A stretch of 64,000 nt of DNA from the NCBI GenBank assembly GCA_022823825.1, contig JAJEHG010000065.1:16087-80086 (forward strand), read 5' to 3'. Made by a program: the position numbers and the translations under genes. The DNA comes from Nitrosopumilaceae archaeon (lineage in GTDB: Archaea > Thermoproteota > Nitrososphaeria > Nitrososphaerales > Nitrosopumilaceae). The notes below the pieces were generated by a model that was not told the DNA's origin, did not search any database, and worked only from the letters and a program-made list of their open reading frames with translations. Below, piece by piece: positions 51,327 to 59,106 of this stretch (position 1 is the first letter of the stretch; every line of letters begins with the position of its first letter).

Positions 51327-52178
51327 TCACCTATTGTATGCGGCGCCGTTCCTGTTGCTGCTGCTGCGGACGTCATCCGAACAGTACCCCCCAAGCGCCT
51401 CGACTGCAGAGAGTACAGCAAGCCAGCTCGTCTTCGGGTTTGTCGGGGACGGCACGTTCTCAATCTCAAACGTCATCCCCCCAAAGGTTCCTGACGCCTC
51501 GACCCTGTGGGTGTTCTTGTCCGTGTTGGGATCGGCCACCATGCGCACGGTGGTCCTGCTCCCCCCTATCCCCGCAAGCGAGAGGGCGGCTGCGACGTTT
51601 ACGTTCGCAGGAAACAGAGAGACGGCGTCCACTGCAGGGCCCTCGTACAGCACGGTAGGCGAGGTGATTCCGTCTGGGGTGACGTCCGACTTGTCAAAGA
51701 ACGGGGCCCCCCGCAAAGAGTCAGGGTGTTTGGTGGTGGTCAGCGTGACGCGCTCCAGCTTGGCCCGAACCGCACGTATGCCGTCAAGCCCGGCTATGGC
51801 CCCGCTCGGGATGATGATGCGGGTGCCGAACTCTCTTGCGGCCTCGAATATCACGTCATGGATCGAGTCGTCAAGCAGGGCCCCGACGGACATTATCATG
51901 AGGTCCTTGCGGTTCTGTATCACTGCCAGGGCCGAGTCCCGGAGGGCCTGCTGGGCGGCGGCCTCTACTATGATATCGGTGCGGCTTGTGAACAGCAGGT
52001 TCGGGTTGGACGTTATTTCGGGCCTGGATTCCGGAAGGCGGGATGCAAGTGACTCTGCAGCTGCGCGTGAAGCGTCATAAATGTGAGTCAGCTCGGCATG
52101 TATGGAGCGGCTCTCTATCGCAAGCGCGATTGCAGAACCGATTGTGCCGCAGCCCAGCAGTCCGACCCTCTTCAACAC
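51327..52178 (-). CDS. nadX: L-aspartate dehydrogenase
   Basis: 283 residues from GTG 52178. Oxidises aspartate to iminoaspartate for NadA, replacing bacterial NadB. Rossmann motif VGLLGCGTIGSAIALAI, then DIIVEAAAQQALRDSA, IIIPSGAIAGLDGIRAV (AspDH substrate region) and the C-terminal GIGGSRTTVRMVADP. Same strand as nadA and 157 bp upstream of it. A TATA-like box lies about 24 nt before the GTG. Confidence 0.92.
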   Translation of the reverse strand: MLKRVGLLGCGTIGSAIALAIESRSIHAELTHIYDASRAAAESLASRLPESRPEITSNPNLLFTSRTDIIVEAAAQQALRDSALAVIQNRKDLMIMSVGALLDDSIHDVIFEAAREFGTRIIIPSGAIAGLDGIRAVRAKLERVTLTTTKHPDSLRGAPFFDKSDVTPDGITSPTVLYEGPAVDAVSLFPANVNVAAALSLAGIGGSRTTVRMVADPNTDKNTHRVEASGTFGGMTFEIENVPSPTNPKTSWLAVLSAVEALGGYCSDDVRSSSNRNGAAYNR

Positions 52179-52197
52179 GTGCGTTGCGGTAAGATGC

Positions 52198-52205
52198 TAA
52201 TTAAG
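52198..52205 (-). promoter_or_regulatory. TATA-like box for nadX
   Basis: CTTAATTA on the minus strand, about 24 nt before GTG 52178. Confidence 0.55.
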
Positions 52206-52220
52206 TTTAGATTACGCGAG

Positions 52221-52239
52221 AAGGGGGCTGTGCCCCCTT
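52221..52239. promoter_or_regulatory. Perfect inverted repeat in the nadX/surface-protein divergent promoter region
   Basis: AAGGGGGC-TGT-GCCCCCTT, 8-bp arms, placed between the two diverging TATA-like boxes. Candidate operator for one or both genes. Confidence 0.45.
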
Positions 52240-52257
52240 TGGCACCCGATGCTCAAT

Positions 52258-52266
52258 GTTTTTATG
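52258..52266 (+). promoter_or_regulatory. TATA-like box for the surface protein at 52288
   Basis: GTTTTTATG about 26 nt before ATG 52288; it falls inside the track ORF, which argues against start 52249. Confidence 0.5.
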
Positions 52267-52287
52267 ACAAACGGGACAAAACCACAC

Positions 52288-53715
52288 ATGGATAGCCGTT
52301 ACTGGATGGCGGCGGCGTGCTGTACCTTGCTATGCGCCGGGGCCATGGCGGCGTACGTAACCCACAACGACGGTCACGGCAGCAGCGTACTGCAAGGCCA
52401 TTATGACTACGCGCAGCGCGCGTTTGCAGACGTCGAGGGCGGGCAGCCGCTGCCGTCCGCTGAGGCGGATCTCGAGCCGCCAAAAAAGCAGACAGAGTCG
52501 GGCGTCATGCCGCAAGACGTCACGTGCCAGGCGCACCACGTACTCGCAATCAGGACGAGCCAAGAGCCGGTGTGCGTCACGCCACGAACAGCGGAGATAC
52601 TGGCAGAGAGGGGCATAATCGAGATGATAATAGGGCCCAGCACGGCTAATGCCGGGACCGCACCAGAAGAGACGGGGCAGGCGCAGGACGGGGCAGACGA
52701 GTCACGTGATACTCCGCCCGGATACAGTCACGGCACGTCTCTTGATACGGGCAACCCCACAAGCGGAGTTGCAGTAAGCGGCAGCAGTAGCGCCATAACC
52801 GGCAGCAACGCGACAACAGGCACGACGGATTCAGTCGAGGGCTTGGAGGAGGAAGATGCCCAGACGTCGCACGTACAGTTGAACAATACAGATAACGCCA
52901 CTGCAGGGCCGGAGACAGAGGCGGCAGCAGAACCGGCTACCAACTCGTCATCATCATCAGCGTCATCAACGGCGGCAGCGACGGACGAGCAGGAGCGGCG
53001 CAGTACGCACCAGGGCAGCGTCAGTACGATCCCTGCGTCAAGCGCGACGGTCGTGAACTTTTACGTCACAGATGACGATCTGAACGTCGCCTCGAACGCG
53101 GCAGAGACCATACCCACAGAGGGACTGCTCAAGTTTGCCATAAACGGCATCCCAATAGAGGGCCCCGACACCATGACTGAGACGGGCCCCGACACGGGGC
53201 AGTTCCATGTCAGACTGGAGCTTCCACCCACGATAGACGGACGGCCGATCACCCATAACGACGTGGTGGACGTCACGTACATTGACCAGGCGGGCAGATC
53301 GGGCGAGGGCCAGTCCGTCACAAAATCATTCACGCTCTCAAGCACGTATGCCCACATGCAGTCGGAGGGCGACGGCAAGAAGCGCATAGGACACGAGTTC
53401 ACGCTCAGGATATACGAGCCTGACGCGAACATGGACTCGAAGGAAGAGAACAGGATACCGCTGAACAGGTTCGAGTTCAGGAGCGAGGGCAGCATCAGGG
53501 TGACGCTTGACCACGACGCGTTTGATGCCAACCGGAGCCACATGGTGGAGACGGGCCCCAACACGGGGACTTTCGAGGTGACGATCAAGATACCGCGCCA
53601 GATCGACGGCAAGGTCATACACATCGGTGACTGGTACGAGATAACATACTACGACAATTCCACGCCGTCTGGAACCTCAGAGGAGATAGTCCTGAGGGGA
53701 AAGATAGGGGTGTAA
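52288..53715 (+). CDS. Secreted surface-layer-like protein
   Basis: 475 residues from ATG 52288. Signal peptide: DSRYWMAAACCTLLCAGAMAA. A long Ser/Thr/Gly/Asn/Ala-rich middle (residues ~115-245) looks like a glycosylated stalk. Two C-terminal beta modules each carry the ETG-x-x-TG-x-F signature (MTETGPDTGQFHVRLELP; MVETGPNTGTFEVTIKIP) preceded by a DDDLN/EPDAN motif, as in thaumarchaeal S-layer proteins. No C-terminal anchor. Likely cell-surface. Confidence 0.8.
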   Translation: MDSRYWMAAACCTLLCAGAMAAYVTHNDGHGSSVLQGHYDYAQRAFADVEGGQPLPSAEADLEPPKKQTESGVMPQDVTCQAHHVLAIRTSQEPVCVTPRTAEILAERGIIEMIIGPSTANAGTAPEETGQAQDGADESRDTPPGYSHGTSLDTGNPTSGVAVSGSSSAITGSNATTGTTDSVEGLEEEDAQTSHVQLNNTDNATAGPETEAAAEPATNSSSSSASSTAAATDEQERRSTHQGSVSTIPASSATVVNFYVTDDDLNVASNAAETIPTEGLLKFAINGIPIEGPDTMTETGPDTGQFHVRLELPPTIDGRPITHNDVVDVTYIDQAGRSGEGQSVTKSFTLSSTYAHMQSEGDGKKRIGHEFTLRIYEPDANMDSKEENRIPLNRFEFRSEGSIRVTLDHDAFDANRSHMVETGPNTGTFEVTIKIPRQIDGKVIHIGDWYEITYYDNSTPSGTSEEIVLRGKIGV

Positions 53716-53768
53716 CGGCGCAACCAGCGAAGGGCCGCGTACCATTATGATCACCACAACTGTCGTCA

Positions 53769-54230
53769 TCACGACACTGTGACTATTCCGGCCATCCACG
53801 GATGGACTATGCAGTAATAGTCGTAGGTGCCGGGCTCTTCAAACACGTACTCAAACGCGGCCTCCGGCATGACAAGTCCGGAGTCAAACAGCCCGGTCAG
53901 GCCATCCGTCGTTCCGCTCGATACGGTATGGGCCACAGTGTCGTCGTTGGTCCACGTGACGGCGGTGCCGGCCGCCACCTCCAGATTGTACGGCAGGTAG
54001 CAGGTATTGTCAGCCTTGCATTCCGGGGTTGACGTTCCAAGGGGCATCGAGACGACGGGCGGCGGCGATTCTACAACCATCACCTCGTCCACGGGCGGCT
54101 GGTTCGGCATCGCGGCCGGCTCGGGCGCCCTCTCGGCTACAATCTCGTCGGGATCCATCGCGACAAACCCGAGGGATATTGCAACCAGGACTCCCACTGC
54201 CGCAATCACGCCATAGGAAAAGTTTGCCAA
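53769..54230 (-). CDS. Membrane-anchored plastocyanin-like cupredoxin
   Basis: 153 residues from TTG 54230 (ANFSYGVIAAVGVLVAISLGF, the membrane anchor), 4 bp after the HEAT-gene stop; TTG 54257 is the track start. After a Pro/Glu linker the type 1 copper domain has WTNDDTVAHTVSS (first His) and YDYYCIVHPWM (Cys, His, Met). An extra Cys pair (ECKADNTCYLP) sits at the domain start and could form a disulfide. Probably a periplasmic-side electron carrier. Confidence 0.88.
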   Translation of the reverse strand: MANFSYGVIAAVGVLVAISLGFVAMDPDEIVAERAPEPAAMPNQPPVDEVMVVESPPPVVSMPLGTSTPECKADNTCYLPYNLEVAAGTAVTWTNDDTVAHTVSSGTTDGLTGLFDSGLVMPEAAFEYVFEEPGTYDYYCIVHPWMAGIVTVS

Positions 54231-54234
54231 CAGT

Positions 54235-54723
54235 TCATCCCCCCGTAAGCTTTGCAAACTGCTCGTTTCTGCAAAGCGTCTCCATGAATCGTATGTTTGA
54301 GAGCGCCACTACGGCAGAGTCCACCACCGGCTTGTCGGGATCCGACAGCGCTCCTTGCAGCGCCTCCTTTGCCTCGCTTGATCCCACCACGCCCAGGGCG
54401 ATTGCCGCCTCGTGCCGGACAAAGAGGCTCGGGTCGTTGAGGGTGGCGTCGGCAAGGTGCGATATCGCCGTCGAATGCCCCATCTGGCCCAGCGAAAAGG
54501 CCGCCTCGTGCCGGACCAGCTCGTTCTCGTCGTTCTTTAGAACACGTGCAATGTACTCGACCTTGTCCTCCCCGCCAAAGTCCACCAGTATGCAGGTGGC
54601 TCGGGTCCTTACCACGTAGTCCGGGTGGTCCAGAAGATTTACAAAATATTCAGTGTCTCGCGACTCGTACTTTGATTCCATCTCAGAGAAAAGAGTCATC
54701 CTATCCTCTGGTACTACTTGCAA
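54235..54723 (-). CDS. HEAT-repeat protein
   Basis: 162 residues from TTG 54723, with ATG 54699 as the alternative. About four HEAT repeats (YVVRTRATCILVDFGGEDKV, ELVRHEAAFSLGQMGHSTAI, LFVRHEAAIALGVVGSSEAK). Scaffold-type protein. A TATA-like box about 27 nt before the TTG supports the long form. Followed by the cupredoxin gene, so they share a promoter. Confidence 0.85.
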   Translation of the reverse strand: MQVVPEDRMTLFSEMESKYESRDTEYFVNLLDHPDYVVRTRATCILVDFGGEDKVEYIARVLKNDENELVRHEAAFSLGQMGHSTAISHLADATLNDPSLFVRHEAAIALGVVGSSEAKEALQGALSDPDKPVVDSAVVALSNIRFMETLCRNEQFAKLTGG

Positions 54724-54746
54724 TTTGGCTTGACGGACTATGCGGC

Positions 54747-54754
54747 CTATATTA
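54747..54754 (-). promoter_or_regulatory. TATA-like box for the HEAT-repeat/cupredoxin genes
   Basis: TAATATAG on the minus strand, about 27 nt before TTG 54723. Confidence 0.55.
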
Positions 54755-55013
54755 GTTACGCTTATCAGGAGCGAGGCCGCTCACGCGGCCCACGAAGAAA
54801 AGGCGGCCCCATCTGCGGCAGGGCCCGCAGCCACCTGCGCCCATTTCTGGGGGCCGGCCCTAGAGCCCGTCACATACCCACGACGCGGCATGCGGCCGGG
54901 CTGTGCTCAGGCCGACTGTGGACTCGTGACTGGAATGGCCGGATCCCGTGCCTCTTCTTTCACGCATGCGGCGCCAGTCGGCCAGAACGTATACGCGCAG
55001 CCAGTGATAAACC
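54755..55013 (+). other. GC-rich intergenic region without a supported gene
   Basis: Part of a 322-bp gap between the HEAT gene and the tRNA. Two overlapping track ORFs (106 and 92 aa) lack domains and look like chance frames in GC-rich DNA. No conserved RNA recognised. Confidence 0.5.
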
Positions 55014-55021
55014 GTTAAATT
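55014..55021 (+). promoter_or_regulatory. TATA-like box for tRNA-Leu
   Basis: GTTAAATT about 28 nt before the first tRNA base at 55046. Confidence 0.6.
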
Positions 55022-55045
55022 TCACGCGGCGTCATTGAGAAAGGA

Positions 55046-55166
55046 GGAGGAGTAATCAAGCCTGGCCAAAGCAAGCCGCAACGGCTTTTGGACATGCAGG
55101 ACTTAAGATCAAACATGGGCGATCCTGTCTCTCAGGAGTTCGTGGGTTCAAATCCCGCCTCCTCCA
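55046..55166 (+). tRNA. tRNA-Leu (anticodon UAA) with two introns
   Basis: Acceptor GGAGGAG (55046-55052) pairs with CTCCTCC (55159-55165), discriminator A55166; CCA is not fully encoded. T-arm GTGGG-TTCAAAT-CCCGC (55142-55158), long class II variable arm, anticodon TAA at 55104-55106 in the CAGGA/TCCTG stem. Two insertions must be removed to fold it. Intron 1, 55072-55093 (22 nt), lies in the D-arm and forms an ideal bulge-helix-bulge (CCAA/TTGG helix, 6-bp hairpin AAGCCG/CGGCTT). Intron 2, 55108-55121 (14 nt), is at canonical position 37/38 with helix CUUA/UGGG. The spliced tRNA is 85 nt with a perfect 3-bp D-stem. Confidence 0.9.
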
Positions 55167-55269
55167 CCTAGAAGGCTCACGGCCTGCATACAATGGCCAT
55201 GGATTCGATGTCTTGAAAGCGCCGCCATACAAGCCGCATGAACTGGCAGACGGCCGGCCGCACGTATAG

Positions 55270-55277
55270 GATTAAAC
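55270..55277 (+). promoter_or_regulatory. TATA-like box for gene 55301
   Basis: GATTAAAC about 27 nt before ATG 55301. Confidence 0.55.
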
Positions 55278-55300
55278 GATACGTGCAAGCCATACACGTG

Positions 55301-55603
55301 ATGAAAATGGGCAAACCGCCGGCTTGGCCCGCCGCATCATCGACTGCCGTATCGCTTGCAGGTATCGCATGCATGGTGCTAGGGGCCCTGATCATGACGT
55401 TTGACTATCCGCAGATCGAGTACCTGGGGGGGTTTGACGCGGACGCGGCGACGGTAGCCATGGGAGACCCGGAGCAGAGATCGCTGCATGGCCGGCTTGT
55501 AACAGAGTTTGCCGTCGGGGCCGCAATATTTGGCGCGGGCATCATAATGTGCGTGCCCAAGACAGCCTCAGTACTGCGCCGCGGTAGACGGCATGTCAGA
55601 TAA
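55301..55603 (+). CDS. Two-span membrane protein of unknown function
   Basis: 100 residues from ATG 55301. Two hydrophobic helices (STAVSLAGIACMVLGALIMTF and TEFAVGAAIFGAGIIMC) around an acidic loop, with a basic tail (LRRGRRHVR). The track's start at 55238 precedes the TATA-like box. Its 3' end overlaps the converging pheT gene by 36 bp. Confidence 0.7.
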   Translation: MKMGKPPAWPAASSTAVSLAGIACMVLGALIMTFDYPQIEYLGGFDADAATVAMGDPEQRSLHGRLVTEFAVGAAIFGAGIIMCVPKTASVLRRGRRHVR

Positions 55604-57382
55604 CTGCAGGTCAGACAGTGACACCTCAAATCCGGCTGCCGGAACCCTGATTCTATACGCAGACAGTATGGCGGGGTCTATCTCGCCCGCGTATCCTACG
55701 ACGCGGCGGCGGCGGCCACCGCGCGCGCGGCTCCCGCCCGCACTATTGGCGGTAGCGATGGAGACCTTTGCACACCTGCCGTCTGCAAACAGGTGATGCG
55801 ACGCAGGCACGGTGCGCATCTCAGCCGCATCCGAAGTGACCGCACCAAGGACGGTCTGCAGCACGGACTTTGCCTCCGAAAAGCCCGAATCAGCGTGCGC
55901 CGTGATGGCCGCCACGTGCATCATTTCAGACACGGGGGAGGCGTCAGCCGGCTGCCTGCCGGAACCCGCCGCCCTGCGCCCGCCTCTCAGGAATACGGTT
56001 CCGGTCTCGTACAGCTTCTGGGGGTACTCCTCGTGTATGTTCCGGGACAGGTTCTCTACGAGCCCGGGGAGTATCGAGTCGCGCAGCACAGAATGCTCGC
56101 GGCTCTTCGAGTCGACTGCCGCGATCATGCGGCTCCGGGGAGGCGTCCGGCGGCCTGCCATCTCATACAGTATGCGCGCGTTGCTCAGACCGGGGTTGAG
56201 TGCCTCGACATACCCCATCCCGAGCATCGCCATGTCGATCGCGTCATGCGGAGCCGACGCGGCGTCCTTGGCCCCGAACGTCGTGGACGGCGACAGTTCG
56301 GGCAGTATGCGCCACGTTCCGTATCCCAGGGCAATCTCCTCGACCAGGTCGACCTCCGACACAATGTCCGGCCTGTACGGCGGCACCAGGCACGGTATGA
56401 CGCCGTCCCCGCCGTCTTGGCCGCGGCCATCCTGCGGCACGGGCTGCAGCCTGCACCTCTCAAGGCACGACGCCGCATCAGACACGGACAGCCCCAGCCC
56501 GAGCATCTCGTTTGCCCGCCCCACCGATACCGGTATGGTGCGGTTCTCGAGCGGCGGGGTCCTGTTCCGGCCGCCCCCGATCCCGATCCGCTCCAGGGAG
56601 AATCCCGCGGCGCGCAGCGTTATAGCCACTATGGCAAGGGCGTCCTCCGCCGCATGCCGGGATACGCCTGTCACATCCACAAAGATGTCAGTCGTGCCAG
56701 CCGTAACCGCAGTCATTGCCGAGTTTATAATCGGGGGCATCGACACGGTGTTGCCGCCGCCGTCAAGGATGACGGGGAACCTTTCATGCCCCTCTACCAG
56801 GTGGCCGTACGCGCGGCCCGCCTTTGTCCCCTTTATGATCTGGGATATCGTCATCTCCTCCGTCTCGTTCAGCGGCACGAACCTGTGGCCCGCGGGCACG
56901 GCCGTATACGTGAGTGGAAACCCGCCGGATATCTTTGACGCGTCGTGCAGCCCTATGGCGACCTTCCTGCGGCCGCGGCCCAGCCCGACGTGCAGGTCCT
57001 CCTGCAGCGTGACCAGCTGCCGCAGCATGTGGTCGTCAAGCGCCCCGCCCCTTGCCAAGATTCCCGTGATGACCGGGCGCACGCCTGCCACAGTACGCTT
57101 TGCCACTATCCGGTACGGCCCCGACGGGGCGGGACCCGCATCAAGCGGCACCAGTCCCCCCCTGACGCCGAGCAGACCCTGCAGCGCAAGCGAGACCCCC
57201 ACGTCGGTGGCATAGTCCGGCCTGTTGGGGCTGTACTCTATGCGCACCGAGTCGCCGTCATCGGACTCTATGTCAAGCCCCAGGTACGGGAGTTTCTCGG
57301 ATATCTCGTCTCGCGACACGCACGTGCCGCCGCGGGACACCAGCCCCGCCAGCCTCTCGTACGACAGCTCCACTACCGGCAT
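55568..57382 (-). CDS. pheT: Phenylalanyl-tRNA synthetase beta subunit
   Basis: 604 residues, archaeal/eukaryotic size. Recognised by MPVVELSYERLAGLVSRGG, LDIESDDGDSVRIEYSPNRPDY, the B5 domain RTIPVSVGRANEMLG and EVDLVEEIALGYGTW. A Gly/Asp/Gln insert (QDGRGQDGGDG) breaks the B5 region and an Arg/Gly tract (GGSRARGGRRRR) sits near the C-terminus. ATG directly follows the pheS stop. Confidence 0.94.
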   Translation of the reverse strand: MPVVELSYERLAGLVSRGGTCVSRDEISEKLPYLGLDIESDDGDSVRIEYSPNRPDYATDVGVSLALQGLLGVRGGLVPLDAGPAPSGPYRIVAKRTVAGVRPVITGILARGGALDDHMLRQLVTLQEDLHVGLGRGRRKVAIGLHDASKISGGFPLTYTAVPAGHRFVPLNETEEMTISQIIKGTKAGRAYGHLVEGHERFPVILDGGGNTVSMPPIINSAMTAVTAGTTDIFVDVTGVSRHAAEDALAIVAITLRAAGFSLERIGIGGGRNRTPPLENRTIPVSVGRANEMLGLGLSVSDAASCLERCRLQPVPQDGRGQDGGDGVIPCLVPPYRPDIVSEVDLVEEIALGYGTWRILPELSPSTTFGAKDAASAPHDAIDMAMLGMGYVEALNPGLSNARILYEMAGRRTPPRSRMIAAVDSKSREHSVLRDSILPGLVENLSRNIHEEYPQKLYETGTVFLRGGRRAAGSGRQPADASPVSEMMHVAAITAHADSGFSEAKSVLQTVLGAVTSDAAEMRTVPASHHLFADGRCAKVSIATANSAGGSRARGGRRRRVVGYAGEIDPAILSAYRIRVPAAGFEVSLSDLQLSDMPSTAAQY

Positions 57383-58831
57383 CTACGCGTCGTCCCTCCG
57401 CCTCGCGCCGCGCAGCCACCCCAGATTGTTCGCGTAAAACTCCCGTACGTCGTCCACGCCGTACTTTAGCATTGCAATGCGCTCCACCCCGCCGCCCCAG
57501 GCCAGCACGGGGTGCTTCAGTCCCCGGGTCACGTGCGGGTGGAATATGCCCATGCCGAACAGCTCGACCCACTTGCCGAGCCTCTCGTTGTATACCATCG
57601 ACTGGAAGGAGGGCTCCGTATACGGGAAGAAGGTGGGCCAGAACTTTACCTTTGTGAGCCCGAGCCTGCGGTAAAACTCCTCCTGTATCCCCATCAGGCC
57701 CCGTATGGTGGAGCCGGCCTCGTGGACCACGCCCTCCACCTGGGTGAACTCGGCCAGGTGCTTGTAGCTGGTCTTTTCGTTCCTAAACACGCGCCCAAGT
57801 GAAAATACCCGCGCGTCGCCCAGGACGCCCGGCGACTGTAGGAGGCGCCGCAGCGTGACGCAGGTGGTGTGCGTGCGCAGCACCATTCTCTCTGCCTCCG
57901 CGGCGTCCCACTTCTGGTGCCACGTGTCGCGGTGCGCCTTTGAGATGCGCCTGACGTGCGCCGGCGTCGAGTCGAGTTCGCCCGGCTCAACGTCCAGGTA
58001 GAACGTGTCCTGCATCTCCCTTGAGGGGTGGTCCTGCGGGGTGAGCAGCGCGTCAAAGTTCCAAAAGCACGGCTGCACCACGCGGCCGGACGCCTCTGAG
58101 AACCCCATGGTGACAAACACCTCCCTTATTTCGGATATGACCTCTTTGAGAGGGTGCCTGCGCCCGCGCGGCGCGGCCGGCACGCCTGCCCCCACGTCTA
58201 TCGCGCCCGCATTGGCCTCCCGGCCCTCGTCGTACGACGCGTCGACGGTTCGGGCGGCCTCGGACAGAGAGACGTGCTTTGTCTTTGTGACGGTCTTTGT
58301 GACGAGCTCGGGCCGCCGGAGCAGCGATTTTAGATCCGAGGAGTCCACCGACTCTGCGCTTATGGGGCCGCCTCCGGCGCCCGCAAGCGCGCGCAGGGTG
58401 GCCTCGCCGGGCAGCACGCTTGGGATGTTCCCGGGCGGGGCGGCGGATATGACGGTGCGCCCCTTCGCGGACACCGCGGCGGCCCACCCGCTTTTCTTTA
58501 CAATCCCCATGGCCGCCCCAAACAGCGGGCCCATGCCGTCCCGAAGATCCGATATCTCCTGCGGGCCTCCCTTCAGCAGAATGTCCAAGAGCCGCCTTTC
58601 CGGAAGCGTTGTGTCAGGAAGGCGCATGCCGTTTCTGCCCAGTGATATCGTGGCCTCCTCGGACTCCGACACCTCGGCGAGCCCCTTGTGGCGCAGCCAC
58701 TCGACCCCGCGGCGAGCCTGGTCGAGCGAGAGCCCGGCAGAACCGGCCAGTCTGTCAATCGACTGGCGCGGCTCGGAGCGGAGGGACGAGATTATTTTTT
58801 TCTCTATTATGTGCAGTACCATCTCTGGCAT
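57383..58831 (-). CDS. pheS: Phenylalanyl-tRNA synthetase alpha subunit
   Basis: 482 residues from ATG 58831. Contains N-terminal winged-helix repeats (SLRSEPRQSIDRLAGSAGLS) as in archaeal PheS, then the class II core: HPLKEVISEIREVFVTMGF, QDHPSREMQDTFYLD, RVFRNEKTSYKHLAEFTQVEG and GGGVERIAMLKYGVDDVREFY (motif 3). An insert-like tract (EANAGAIDVGAGVPAAPRGR) precedes motif 1. TATA-like box about 27 nt upstream of ATG 58831. Confidence 0.95.
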   Translation of the reverse strand: MPEMVLHIIEKKIISSLRSEPRQSIDRLAGSAGLSLDQARRGVEWLRHKGLAEVSESEEATISLGRNGMRLPDTTLPERRLLDILLKGGPQEISDLRDGMGPLFGAAMGIVKKSGWAAAVSAKGRTVISAAPPGNIPSVLPGEATLRALAGAGGGPISAESVDSSDLKSLLRRPELVTKTVTKTKHVSLSEAARTVDASYDEGREANAGAIDVGAGVPAAPRGRRHPLKEVISEIREVFVTMGFSEASGRVVQPCFWNFDALLTPQDHPSREMQDTFYLDVEPGELDSTPAHVRRISKAHRDTWHQKWDAAEAERMVLRTHTTCVTLRRLLQSPGVLGDARVFSLGRVFRNEKTSYKHLAEFTQVEGVVHEAGSTIRGLMGIQEEFYRRLGLTKVKFWPTFFPYTEPSFQSMVYNERLGKWVELFGMGIFHPHVTRGLKHPVLAWGGGVERIAMLKYGVDDVREFYANNLGWLRGARRRDDA

Positions 58832-58853
58832 TGAACGCCGGGGGGGACGCAAG

Positions 58854-58861
58854 CATTATGA
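58854..58861 (-). promoter_or_regulatory. TATA-like box for pheST
   Basis: TCATAATG on the minus strand, about 27 nt before ATG 58831. Confidence 0.5.
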
Positions 58862-59078
58862 ATGTAATTGCATGGGCCGCGGCCAAAACCGTCGTCCGGC
58901 GCTGTCTGGCTCCGAATCGGGATCGTACGAGGACCGGCGAAAATATGCGACGGCCTCCGGGCAGGTCAGAGAGGGGGAGGAATCCCGCCGCAGAAAGTCC
59001 GGACCACAATCGGTGTCCAACGCGCCGCAGACATTGCAGGCATCACTTGCCCATGCTGTAAAACCTCTCAAAAAAGAC

Positions 59079-59086
59079 TTTTTTAA
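59079..59086 (+). promoter_or_regulatory. TATA-like box for trpS
   Basis: TTTTTTAA about 25 nt before ATG 59107. Confidence 0.6.
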
Positions 59087-59106
59087 TCCCGCGCTGCATT
59101 GCGCGC

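Noticed and set aside
55793-57215. 381- and 467-aa plus-strand ORFs opposite pheT
   Set aside because: Antisense shadows of a firmly identified synthetase subunit.
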